DNA of 64,000 bases from Oceanimonas doudoroffii. GTDB taxonomy: Bacteria > Pseudomonadota > Gammaproteobacteria > Enterobacterales > Aeromonadaceae. A program made the position numbers and the translations under genes. Below the pieces are notes generated by a model, which searched no databases, had not been told where the DNA came from, and saw nothing but the letters and a program-made list of their open reading frames with translations. The DNA lies in NCBI RefSeq assembly GCF_002242685.1, contig NZ_NBIM01000001.1, positions 1,302,001 through 1,366,000 on the forward strand. Direction: 5' to 3'. Positions 49,053 through 56,914 of the stretch are shown here, piece after piece (positions within the stretch are counted from its first letter, which is position 1; each line of letters opens with the position of its first letter).

Positions 49053-49826
49053 CTAACCCGCTGAAAGCGCGGATTCTACCTCGCTCTCCCTGCTCGCGGC
49101 GAGCGCCCTTTCCCAACCAAATTCACAAATAAGCGAACGCCAGGTTGTGTCCAGCGGCGCGTCAAGCCGCAGTGGCATGCCGGTCACCGGATGCGTCAAT
49201 TGCAGCCGGGCGGCGTGCAGCATCAGCCGGTCGCACTGGTACTGCTCGCGAAAAAAGCGGTTGTGACGGCCGTCGCCGTGGCTGGTATCGCCCACGATGG
49301 GGTGGCGCAGGTGGGCCATATGCCGGCGCAGCTGGTGCTTGCGACCGGTTTCCGGACTGAGTCGCACCAGGCTGTAGCGACTGGTGGCATGCTTTTTCGA
49401 CACCGCGAAGGGCAACTCTACCCGAGCCAGCTCCTGCCAGCGGGTAATGGCCTCCTGGGGCGGCTTGTCGGCATCGGCGAACTTGTCGGCAATGTCGTCG
49501 AGCTCCCGGGTCAGGGCATAGTCGAGCCGGCCCTCGCCTTCGAGGTAACCCCGTACCAGCGCCAGGTAGGTTTTGTTCACCCGGCGCTCGCCAAAGGCGT
49601 CGGTCAGGCTGCGGGCCACCTCGGCGCTTTTGCCGAACAGCAGCAGGCCGGAGGTGGGCCGGTCCAGCCGGTGCACCGGAAACACGTGGCAGCCCACGGC
49701 GTCCCGGGTCAGTTGCATGGCAAAGCGGGTTTCATGGCGGTCGAGCCAGCTGCGGTGCACCAGCAGGCCGGGCTCCTTGTTGACCGCCACCAGCCAGTCG
49801 TCTTCGTACACCAGTTCAATGCTCAT
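49053..49826 (-). CDS. truC: tRNA pseudouridine(65) synthase TruC
   Basis: Makes pseudouridine 65 in tRNA. The 257-aa RluA-family protein has the catalytic [11 protein letters not shown] (Asp near residue 54), KTYLALVRG, and [26 protein letters not shown]. It begins [26 protein letters not shown]. The ATG overlaps the yqcC stop by 4 bases. The neighbours yqcC and yqcA agree with E. coli. Confidence 0.96.
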   Translation of the reverse strand: MSIELVYEDDWLVAVNKEPGLLVHRSWLDRHETRFAMQLTRDAVGCHVFPVHRLDRPTSGLLLFGKSAEVARSLTDAFGERRVNKTYLALVRGYLEGEGRLDYALTRELDDIADKFADADKPPQEAITRWQELARVELPFAVSKKHATSRYSLVRLSPETGRKHQLRRHMAHLRHPIVGDTSHGDGRHNRFFREQYQCDRLMLHAARLQLTHPVTGMPLRLDAPLDTTWRSLICEFGWERALAASRESEVESALSAG

Positions 49827-50158
49827 GACTCACGCACCACCGGCCGGCCGCTCAGGGCTTCATCCAGGCGGGCGATGGCCTCGTTCAATGCACTCGCATC
49901 TGCATTCACCCCCTTGAAGCTCTCCACCGCCACGGGATAGACGGCAATGCGGCCGGGCAGCGGACTGCCCGCCGCCAGCATGGCTCGCAACCGCGGCAGC
50001 AGCACAAACTGCAGCCACTGAGGCAGGCTAAGGGTGTCGATGCAAAATGGCTGGGTACTGGCCAGTGCGGCCGCAGAGGGGGGCTCGCTGTCCCACCAGC
50101 CAAGGGTTTTCAGCTCCTGTTCAATGTCGAGCAGCAGGCGGGAAATGTCGGCGGTCAT
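49823..50158 (-). CDS. yqcC: YqcC family protein (DUF446)
   Basis: A 111-aa soluble helical protein with the family pattern LLLDIEQELKTLGWWDSEPPS, then STQPFCIDTLSLPQWLQFVLLPRL and VAVESFKG. Function unknown; it always sits next to truC in gammaproteobacteria. First gene of the four-gene minus-strand operon, divergent from the DUF3549 gene with 86 bases between. Confidence 0.92.
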   Translation of the reverse strand: MTADISRLLLDIEQELKTLGWWDSEPPSAAALASTQPFCIDTLSLPQWLQFVLLPRLRAMLAAGSPLPGRIAVYPVAVESFKGVNADASALNEAIARLDEALSGRPVVRES

Positions 50159-50244
50159 TGAGCAAACTCCGAGTAAAACGGCCCGCTACTATACCATCCC
50201 GGCCGCCGACTCCCTATAATTCGCCCTCAAGACAGGAGGAGCCC

Positions 50245-51279
50245 ATGCACATAGACACACTCAGCGACTTTTTGACCCAGGCCGGCACTGACTTTCGCCT
50301 GTTCGATCTGGGCCGGCGCCTGCAGCCCCTGGCGCAGGACGATTTTGCTGCCATCGAGGCCGGCCGCCGCCCCTACCCCTGGCCGCTGCAGCGCCACGCC
50401 TGGCTGGCGGTGTGTTACTGGCAGCAACAGGGTGGCCAGCCCTATGTGTGGTTCCTTAAAATTCCCCTGGACGAGCGCGGCCTGTTCAACAACGCCGCGG
50501 TCAAGCATTTCCTGTCGGCGCTGGTGGAACAGCTCGGTGGTGACATTCATGCGCCGCTGACCGAGGAGCAGCAACAACGGCTGGCCGATACGCCCTTTAC
50601 CTTTCAGCCGCCCCAGGACAAGCTGGCCGCCTTTCATGCCCGCCTCAGCCTGAGCCTGGGCCATGCGCCCTCGGCCTTTTACCAGGGCGTGCTCGACTAC
50701 CTGGACAGCCCCGATACCCACGACTGGCAACGGCTGGGCCTGCAAGGGCTGGCGGACGTGGCCGCCCGGCTCGACACCGATGCCACGCTGACCAAACGAG
50801 TGCAGCAGCGACTGTGGCAACTGCCGGCACCGGTGCAGCAGGCGCTGCTGGCCCAGTGCGAACACCACCCCCTGCCCCAGGCCCTGGCCAAAACCATGAT
50901 TGAAGCCATTAACGGTGAGCAGGAGCGCGCCGGCCCCGATGAAGAGCGCATTGGCCTGCTGCTGCGCGCCACCGCCGGCTGCCCCCCCTTTCGCGAGCGC
51001 AGCGTCAAGCTGGCCAGCCTGATGAGCCTGAATCCGGGCCCCACCCTGATGCTGACCCTGGCGGCCCGGCTGTGGCAGGAGCTGACCGATGAAACCCTGC
51101 TGCTGCAATACCTGACCCTGCTGGCAGAGCAGCACGGCGAGCTATTCAACGGCCTGTTTGCCGAGCTGGTGTCGGTGCCGGCGCTGCGTCCGCTGATCCT
51201 GGCCAACCTGCACAACCCCGAGCTGCCCGCCCCGCTCAAACAGGCCCTGGGCAGCCTGTTTAGCGCCGCCCGTGGCTGA
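50245..51279 (+). CDS. DUF3549 family protein
   Basis: The ATG at 50245, preceded by AGGAGGAGCCC, gives 344 aa. It is alpha-helical, rich in Leu and Gln, with no signal peptide. MHIDTLSDFLTQAGTDFRLFDLGRR and the FLKIPLDERGLFN segment fit DUF3549 of Vibrio and Shewanella, where it also lies next to the yqcC-truC operon and a DUF3301 gene. Helical repeats in the second half could be HEAT-like. A longer open frame starting at 50047 runs into yqcC and is rejected. Function unknown. Confidence 0.85.
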   Translation: MHIDTLSDFLTQAGTDFRLFDLGRRLQPLAQDDFAAIEAGRRPYPWPLQRHAWLAVCYWQQQGGQPYVWFLKIPLDERGLFNNAAVKHFLSALVEQLGGDIHAPLTEEQQQRLADTPFTFQPPQDKLAAFHARLSLSLGHAPSAFYQGVLDYLDSPDTHDWQRLGLQGLADVAARLDTDATLTKRVQQRLWQLPAPVQQALLAQCEHHPLPQALAKTMIEAINGEQERAGPDEERIGLLLRATAGCPPFRERSVKLASLMSLNPGPTLMLTLAARLWQELTDETLLLQYLTLLAEQHGELFNGLFAELVSVPALRPLILANLHNPELPAPLKQALGSLFSAARG

Positions 51280-51580
51280 GCTGCTCGGGCTGCTGGCGCT
51301 GTTTCTGCTGGGCGCCGGGGTCTGGCAACTGCGCCGCCAAAGCGAGTTTGCCGGCCGCTGGCTGCAACACTATTGCAAGCGCCAGCAGTTTCAGTTGCTG
51401 AGCATTTACCGCTACCGTTTTTGCTGGCGTAAGGGCCGGTTACTGGCCCATTTTCGTTTTGAATTCAGCCACGACGGCGTGCAGCATAACGAGGGCGAGC
51501 TCTGGCTTGCCGGCCTGCGGGTGGTGGAGGTCTCGGTGCCGGTGCTGCGAGAGCCGCCGGGCCCCTTTGAGGAGCTATAA
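51272..51580 (+). CDS. DUF3301 family small membrane protein
   Basis: A 102-aa protein with one N-terminal membrane segment (LLGLLALFLLGAGVW, residues 3-17), then a basic cytoplasmic part with RQSEFAGRWLQHYCKRQQFQLLSIYRYRFCWRKG by position 22-55 and a beta-rich end. It starts with GTG inside the end of the DUF3549 gene (8-base overlap), so the pair is translationally coupled. Function unknown. Confidence 0.85.
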   Translation: MAELLGLLALFLLGAGVWQLRRQSEFAGRWLQHYCKRQQFQLLSIYRYRFCWRKGRLLAHFRFEFSHDGVQHNEGELWLAGLRVVEVSVPVLREPPGPFEEL

Positions 51581-51581
51581 G

Positions 51582-51602
51582 CGTTAAGTGGTCGGCTTAA
51601 CG
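51582..51602 (+). terminator. Hairpin after the DUF3301 gene
   Basis: CGTTAAG / CTTAACG with a 7-base loop begins 2 bases after the stop. The following bases are G/T-rich (TGGTGTTGATTG) without a clean T-run. Confidence 0.4.
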
Positions 51603-51639
51603 TGGTGTTGATTGAAGATTCCGCTTGGTGACTGCTAAT

Positions 51640-51722
51640 GTGGCGTTCCTGGTGAGATGGCCGCCGGCCTGCGCCGGAGTGACAAGGTTCGGGGCCAGCG
51701 ACTATCTTTCAAACAACGCCAC
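51640..51722. repeat. 83-bp intergenic element bounded by inverted repeats
   Basis: GTGGCGTT (51640-51647) and AACGCCAC (51715-51722) are exact inverted copies at the ends. Inside lies a smaller CCGGC / GCCGG hairpin (51664-51677) in GAGATGGCCGCCGGCCTGCG-type sequence, common as short intergenic repeats in gammaproteobacteria. No gene is present. Confidence 0.5.
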
Positions 51723-51760
51723 TTACGGCTGATGGCTTACCGCAAAAACAGGAGGTCAAC

Positions 51761-51988
51761 ATGGAGCATATTGTTCACCCGTTCAGCGAACTGTTTGAAC
51801 AACTGGGACTGGATGCCAGCCACAAAGGCATAGAGCACTTTTTGCATAATCACCGACTGCCACCCGAAGTGGAGCTGGTCGAGGCGCCATTCTGGAGCCA
51901 TGCCCAGGCCAGTTTTCTGAAGGAAGGACTGCAGGAAGATTCGGACTGGGCCGAGGTGATCGATCAGCTCAACGCCAGTCTGAGATAA
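51761..51988 (+). CDS. DUF2789 family protein
   Basis: A 75-aa acidic protein: HPFSELFEQLGLDASHKGIEHFLHNH, then LPPEVELVEAPFWSHAQASFLKEGLQEDSDWAEVIDQLNASL, the DUF2789 pattern as I know it from Shewanella and Pseudomonas. AGGAGG sits 6 bases before the ATG. No function is known. It starts 15 bases before the next gene, which is probably cotranscribed. Confidence 0.85.
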   Translation: MEHIVHPFSELFEQLGLDASHKGIEHFLHNHRLPPEVELVEAPFWSHAQASFLKEGLQEDSDWAEVIDQLNASLR

Positions 51989-52002
51989 CCAACGGAGTTT
52001 TC

Positions 52003-52284
52003 ATGTCTCAGGACATTATTGATGCCATTCATCGCCTTGCCGCCGACGGCAAGGCCATTACCACCGCCACGGTGCGGGCGCGGCTGTCGGGCCCGGTCAA
52101 CATGGCCGAGCTGATCAGCCTGGTGAACCGCTATCGCCAGTCGCCGGAATCGCTGCCGGCCGAGGTAGCCGCACCGACCCCGGCCCCAGCCACCTCGCCG
52201 ACGGAGGATCGCCTGGCGGCGCTGGAAGAAAAGGTGCGCCTACTGGAAGCCCGGCTGGCGCGGTTAGAGGAGCCCGGTGCCTGA
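52003..52284 (+). CDS. Small HTH-like protein with C-terminal coiled coil, unrecognised
   Basis: The 93-aa protein has an N-terminal helical part (residues 1-45; IIDAIHRLAADGKAITTATVRARLSG, NMAELISLVNRY) that resembles the N-terminal helix-turn-helix of KfrA-type proteins, a Pro/Ala-rich hinge (47-66) and a C-terminal coiled coil with heptads (RLAALEEKVRLLEARLARLEE). It could be a dimeric DNA-binding or adaptor protein. The stop shares a base with the next start. Similar small proteins exist beside DUF2310 genes in related genera, as far as I recall. Confidence 0.6.
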   Translation: MSQDIIDAIHRLAADGKAITTATVRARLSGPVNMAELISLVNRYRQSPESLPAEVAAPTPAPATSPTEDRLAALEEKVRLLEARLARLEEPGA

Positions 52285-53057
52285 TGTGGGTTTGTGAACT
52301 TCAGTTTGACTGCTACCAGGACACCGGGCTGGCCGAGGCCGAACAGGCGGTGCGCCAGCTGCTGGATGCCCTGCGTTACAACGGCCAGATCATCGGCCGG
52401 GAGTTTCCCACCGTTATTCATCAGGGTTGGCTCACCAGCCGAGTGGTGTGCCCGGAAGCCGACAGCCTGCACCCGCGCCATCACAGCCGCCAGGTGGAGC
52501 TGGCGGTGGAGCGGCTGCATCAGGCCGGGCTCACCAGCCCCAAGGTGAACCCGCGCGGGCCGGATCTCAACTCCGACACCACAGACGAAGCCCACCAGCC
52601 CGAGTGGCAGGTGCTCTATACCAGCTACCTGCATACCTGCTCACCGCTGCGCTGCGGCGAGCACTTTGCCCCCATTCCCCTCTATCGCATTCCGCCGGTG
52701 GCCAACGGCGACTTCAAGCAGGTGGTGAAATGGCAGGAGGACTGGGAGGCCTGCGATCAGCTGCAGATGAACGGCTCCATTCTCGAGCATGGTGCGGTAC
52801 AGGAGCTTTCCACCGCCTCCAGCCTGCTCAGCAGTCGTGGCCGGGATCTGGCCAAGCGTATCGAATACCTGACCAAGGTGCCGACCTTTTACTATCTGTA
52901 CCGGGTGGGCGGCGACAGTCTGGCGGCGGAGCAGGCCCGCCCTTGCCCTGGCTGTGGCGGTGACTGGCGCCTCGACGCCCCGCTGCACGATATTTTCGAC
53001 TTTTTCTGCGAGCCCTGCCGGCTGGTGTCCAACCTGTCCTGGGATTTCAAAGACTGA
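52284..53057 (+). CDS. DUF2310 family zinc-ribbon protein
   Basis: The 257-aa protein ends in a zinc ribbon: CPGCGG near residues 219-224 and CEPC near 243-246. The N-terminal part (MWVCELQFDCYQDTGLAEAEQAVRQL) and the PLRCGEHFAPIPLYRIPP segment fit DUF2310. Function unknown. The ATG overlaps the upstream stop by one base (TGATG), so it is translationally coupled to the small coiled-coil gene. Its 3' end overlaps convergent syd by 11 bases. Confidence 0.85.
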   Translation: MWVCELQFDCYQDTGLAEAEQAVRQLLDALRYNGQIIGREFPTVIHQGWLTSRVVCPEADSLHPRHHSRQVELAVERLHQAGLTSPKVNPRGPDLNSDTTDEAHQPEWQVLYTSYLHTCSPLRCGEHFAPIPLYRIPPVANGDFKQVVKWQEDWEACDQLQMNGSILEHGAVQELSTASSLLSSRGRDLAKRIEYLTKVPTFYYLYRVGGDSLAAEQARPCPGCGGDWRLDAPLHDIFDFFCEPCRLVSNLSWDFKD

Positions 53058-53583
53058 CCGGCTCGGCCCGGTGCAGAAAGGTGGCCAGATCCGGCGCCAG
53101 CTCACCAATCGCCCCCTTGCCAAGGCGCTCCAGCAACACGGCGCCGCTGGCGTTGTCCAGGGTCACCAGTCGGTGCTCGTCCCGGCAGGTGGCGATAAAC
53201 CAGGTGGCCGGCAGCCCCAGCTTGCGCTGCATCAGCTGATGGCCAATCTGGTTTTGCTGCAGCCGCTCAAAGTCGGCCGAATTCCAGGGTTGCAGCAGGG
53301 TCACAAACAGTCCCTTGTAACACAGGGGTAAATGCCCGGCGTAATAATGGCCGAACAACCCCGTCAGCGAGGCGTGCACCGGCATCTCCAGGGCATGGCC
53401 CAGGTTGTCAAAGCTGCCCGGCTCGGGGCGTAAGAAAGGGCGCCAGGCCACCCGGCCGCCGTGGGCCGGCAGCAGCTCGGCCGGGGACGGCTCGGCGGCA
53501 TCATGCTCGGCCAGGGGCTGGCCATAACACCGGCGATACTGCTCAAACAGGGCGGCCAGTGCTGGCACCTCTTGATTCTCCAT
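53047..53583 (-). CDS. syd: SecY-interacting protein Syd
   Basis: Peripheral inner-membrane protein that binds SecY and may check the integrity of the translocon. The 178-aa sequence has FGHYYAGHLPLCYKGLFVTLLQPWNSADFERLQQNQIGHQLMQRKLGLPATWFIAT (by position 74-130), the most conserved family region, and an acidic surface. It is divergent from queF, as in E. coli. The start is the ATG at 53583; GAGGCTTTGCC upstream is a weak site. Confidence 0.92.
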   Translation of the reverse strand: MENQEVPALAALFEQYRRCYGQPLAEHDAAEPSPAELLPAHGGRVAWRPFLRPEPGSFDNLGHALEMPVHASLTGLFGHYYAGHLPLCYKGLFVTLLQPWNSADFERLQQNQIGHQLMQRKLGLPATWFIATCRDEHRLVTLDNASGAVLLERLGKGAIGELAPDLATFLHRAEPVSL

Positions 53584-53697
53584 GGCAAAGCCTCACAATA
53601 CGGAAATGTAAACAACGAATAATACCGAGATGGTTCCAATCGCCTATGGCGAAGGCCATGTCGCCGGCCTGTTTCATTTTACCAACCGGAACTTCAA

Positions 53698-54549
53698 ATG
53701 ACACCAGAGCAGAAATACCAACAGAGCCCCGCCCTCGCCGAGCTGCCCCTGGGCAAACACAGCGACTATGTCAGCGAATATGATCCGTCTCAGCTGCAGG
53801 CGGTACCCCGCAGCCTGAACCGGGACGATCTGGGCCTGGATGCCACTGCCCTGCCCTTTTCCGGCGAAGATCTGTGGAACCTGTACGAGCTGTCCTGGTT
53901 GAATGCCCGGGGCAAGCCGATGGTGGCCATGGGCGAGGTACGGGTGCCCGCCAACAGCACTAACCTGATTGAGTCCAAGTCATTCAAGCTCTATCTCAAC
54001 AGCTTCAATCAAAGCCGCTTTGAAAGCCTGGCGGCGGTCGAGGAAACCCTGACCCGGGATCTCTCGGCCTGCGCCCAGGGCCGGGTCAGCGTCAGCCTCT
54101 ATGAACTGCAATACGCCCCCGCCCAGTTTGGCCGCCTGCCCGGCCACTGCATCGATCAGCTCGACATCGATATCGACCGTTACCAGCCCGACGCCGACCT
54201 GCTGGCCAATGCCACCGACGCCGACATCGTCAGCGAAACCCTGCACTCCCACCTGCTCAAGTCCAACTGCCTGGTGACCGGCCAGCCCGACTGGGGCAGC
54301 GTGATGATCCGCTATCAGGGCCCGCGCATTCACCAGGACGCCCTGTTGCGCTACCTGGTGGGTTTTCGCCAGCACAATGAGTTTCACGAGCAGTGCGTAG
54401 AGCGCATTTTCATGGATTTGATGCAGCATTGCCGGCCCGAGGAGCTGACCGTCTACGCCCGTTATACCCGCCGGGGCGGCCTCGACATCAACCCCTACCG
54501 CAGCAATGTGGCCGGCAAGGCCGCCAATGTGCGCCTGCTGCGTCAGTAA
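53698..54549 (+). CDS. queF: NADPH-dependent 7-cyano-7-deazaguanine reductase QueF
   Basis: Reduces preQ0 to preQ1 in queuosine synthesis. The 283-aa enzyme is the two-domain YqcD type. The nucleophilic cysteine is C191 in [15 protein letters not shown], preceded by the [22 protein letters not shown]/substrate segment (92-108), and [31 protein letters not shown] closes the T-fold. It is divergent from syd with a 114-base gap. I looked for a preQ1 riboswitch there and did not see one. Confidence 0.96.
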   Translation: MTPEQKYQQSPALAELPLGKHSDYVSEYDPSQLQAVPRSLNRDDLGLDATALPFSGEDLWNLYELSWLNARGKPMVAMGEVRVPANSTNLIESKSFKLYLNSFNQSRFESLAAVEETLTRDLSACAQGRVSVSLYELQYAPAQFGRLPGHCIDQLDIDIDRYQPDADLLANATDADIVSETLHSHLLKSNCLVTGQPDWGSVMIRYQGPRIHQDALLRYLVGFRQHNEFHEQCVERIFMDLMQHCRPEELTVYARYTRRGGLDINPYRSNVAGKAANVRLLRQ

Positions 54550-54631
54550 CCCGGGCCACCTTGAGGCTGGACGCGGACCGGCGAGGTTCGTAAACTGCCC
54601 TACCGGCTAGCATTTTTGGTATGGCTTATTT

Positions 54632-56878
54632 GTGATTCTGTCTGTCGCCGTTCTGGTGTCGCACCTGGCGGGTGCGCCCCCTCTGTCCACTTATCAACCC
54701 GAGCCCGCCGAACTGCAGCGGGCCCGGCAGCTGATGCTGAGCCGGCCCAATGAGTGTGTGGCCTTTACCCGCCATTTTCTGCAACGCCGGGAAGCCAGCC
54801 CCGGCGCCATGTTCAATTCTCGCCAGGAGCCGGACCGGCTCGAGCAGGCCAAACAGTACCGTACGCGGGGGCAGACCTTTACCGCCTGGCAGCTGCAGGC
54901 CCTGTGTCAGGCCAACGAAGGCCTGTTGCTGCCCGCCGATGCCAGCATCAATCACGCCATCTCCCTGGCTCGCCAGCACCGTCAGCATGAGGCCCTGGTC
55001 GCCAGCCTGCTGATCAAGGCCAAGCTGGCGCTGGCACGCCAGCAACCGGAGCAGGCCGAACGACTGCTGCAAGAGGCCGGGCAGGTCCCCCTGCCGGCTG
55101 CTCACGGACTGCGGGGCGATCAGCAACTGTTGCAGGCGGCGGTGCTGCTGCGTCAGCAACAGTTTGATGAGGCCCGCCAGACCTTTGAGCAGGTGCGACT
55201 GCAGGCCATGCAACAGAGCGACAACCCGCGCCAGGCCTGGGCCAATTTTCTGCTTGGCGAATATTACCTGCAGCTGCAGCAGGACGAGCTGGCCCTGTCC
55301 CATTTCGTGGAATCACTGGAGTTGCTCAAGGGCCGACGCCAGTTCTACCTCAAGGCCCTGGCCGCCAAAAAGGCCGCCGCCATCTACGCCGCCCTGGGGC
55401 AACACGACAAGGCGCTGCAATACGCCAATCAGTCCACCACCGAATTCGAGCAGCTGGGCAACAGTCCGTTGCTGATAAGCTCACTGGTTAACCTGGGCCG
55501 AGTAACCCGCTCCGGTGAAGATGCCAACCTGGCGCTGGTGTATTTCTTCAATGCCCTGGAGCTGGTCAAGATTCAGGACGACGTAGAGCAGCAAACCCGG
55601 CTCTATCTGGAAATCGGCCAGTCCTACCTGCAGCTGGGCAGCCTGAACGATGCCCAGTATTACCTCGACAAGGCCCGCCGCGGCTTTGAGCGCAGCCGGG
55701 ATCTGCCCAGCCAGGTCGACGTGCTGCTGCAGCTGGGCCGGCTGCACCTGACCCAACAGGAGTTCGGCCTGGCGCTGGTGCGGCTGGAGCGGGCCCGCCA
55801 GCTGGCCGAGCAGCAGGAAGATGTGTTGCGGCTGATGGAAAGCCACCGGCTGCTGGCCCAGCTGTTTGAAACCAGCGGCAACATGACCGAGGCGCTGCGC
55901 CACCAGAAGGCCCTGCATGCCTTCTTCAAACAGGCCACCACCGTCAACCGGCTGCTAACCCAGAGCCTGGTGCAAAACAACGATCAGCAACTGCAACAGG
56001 AGCGAGAGTTGACCGAGCTGGGCCGGCGCAGCGAACGGCTGCTGCAGGACAGGGAACGCTTTGCCCTGCTCGCCGCCGGACTCAGCCTGCTGCTGCCACT
56101 GCTGCTCTACGGCATGCTGCGCAACCTGGTACGCAACCGCCGCCTGCTGCAACAGAATCAGGAGCTGCAACAAGCGCTGATGGTGGAGCCCGGCACCGGC
56201 CTGCCGAACTGGCGCCAACTGATGCAGCGCTTGCCCCAGGAGATGGCCCGTCAGCAACTGCGTTCGGAACAGTGGTATCTCAACGAAGAGTACCGCCCCT
56301 TTGACGACAAGATTTACTACCTGCTGCTGCAGGTGCCGTTTATGGTGGATTTGCGGGAAAAAACCGGCCTGAGCCACGCCACCGAAATTCAGCGCCAGCT
56401 TGGCGATTACCTGCGCGGCCGCATTCACCCCCGCGCCCGGCTGTATGACCTGCGCGACGGTGAGTTTATCTATGTGATCCCCCAGAAAGAGGTAGCGGAT
56501 CTGCAACAGACCCTGAGCGCCCTGGCCCGCATGTTTGCGGAATTTCCCTGCTCGTTCGAACTGGATCGCCGCCTGGCTACCGGCATTATCGGACATCCCT
56601 TCCTGCCCAAGTCCCCCCATGCCCTGGACGACATGAAGCTGGGCGACATTCTCTACCTGGCGATGGCCGCCGCCCACCAGCTGACTCAGGTCAGCAATGA
56701 GCCGGCGTGGGTGGAGCTGGTGGCGGTTGACTGCCAGCAGGCGGCCTTTTTCAATGGAGACGTTCGACTCTGTTGCATTCAGGGTATAATGAAGGGATTG
56801 GTCAAGGTAAACAGCTCGCACAAGAAGCAACAAATAGACTGGCAGGCGCTGATGCCGCCCCTGCCCACTCAAGGCTAA
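54632..56878 (+). CDS. TPR membrane protein with degenerate GGDEF domain
   Basis: A 748-aa protein with a signal-like N-terminus, multiple tetratricopeptide-like repeats (about 120-420), a membrane segment near 477-496 and a C-terminal GGDEF-like domain starting TGLPNWRQLMQRLP. The active site reads RDGEF (608-612 region) in place of GGDEF and the substrate-binding Asp/Asn pattern is missing, so cyclase activity is unlikely; a sensory or binding role is inferred. The start is GTG at 54632 without a clear ribosome-binding site. The TPR domain would lie in the periplasm. It is followed after 36 bases by an intact cyclase gene. Confidence 0.8.
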   Translation: MILSVAVLVSHLAGAPPLSTYQPEPAELQRARQLMLSRPNECVAFTRHFLQRREASPGAMFNSRQEPDRLEQAKQYRTRGQTFTAWQLQALCQANEGLLLPADASINHAISLARQHRQHEALVASLLIKAKLALARQQPEQAERLLQEAGQVPLPAAHGLRGDQQLLQAAVLLRQQQFDEARQTFEQVRLQAMQQSDNPRQAWANFLLGEYYLQLQQDELALSHFVESLELLKGRRQFYLKALAAKKAAAIYAALGQHDKALQYANQSTTEFEQLGNSPLLISSLVNLGRVTRSGEDANLALVYFFNALELVKIQDDVEQQTRLYLEIGQSYLQLGSLNDAQYYLDKARRGFERSRDLPSQVDVLLQLGRLHLTQQEFGLALVRLERARQLAEQQEDVLRLMESHRLLAQLFETSGNMTEALRHQKALHAFFKQATTVNRLLTQSLVQNNDQQLQQERELTELGRRSERLLQDRERFALLAAGLSLLLPLLLYGMLRNLVRNRRLLQQNQELQQALMVEPGTGLPNWRQLMQRLPQEMARQQLRSEQWYLNEEYRPFDDKIYYLLLQVPFMVDLREKTGLSHATEIQRQLGDYLRGRIHPRARLYDLRDGEFIYVIPQKEVADLQQTLSALARMFAEFPCSFELDRRLATGIIGHPFLPKSPHALDDMKLGDILYLAMAAAHQLTQVSNEPAWVELVAVDCQQAAFFNGDVRLCCIQGIMKGLVKVNSSHKKQQIDWQALMPPLPTQG

Positions 56879-56914
56879 GGGTGTTGCGGCACCGGCAGAC
56901 CTCAATGGTGATAA

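Noticed and set aside
53584..53697. preQ1 riboswitch before queF
   Set aside because: I could not trace the required loop and tail sequences in the 114-base gap, and QueF-type riboswitches are mainly outside gammaproteobacteria.
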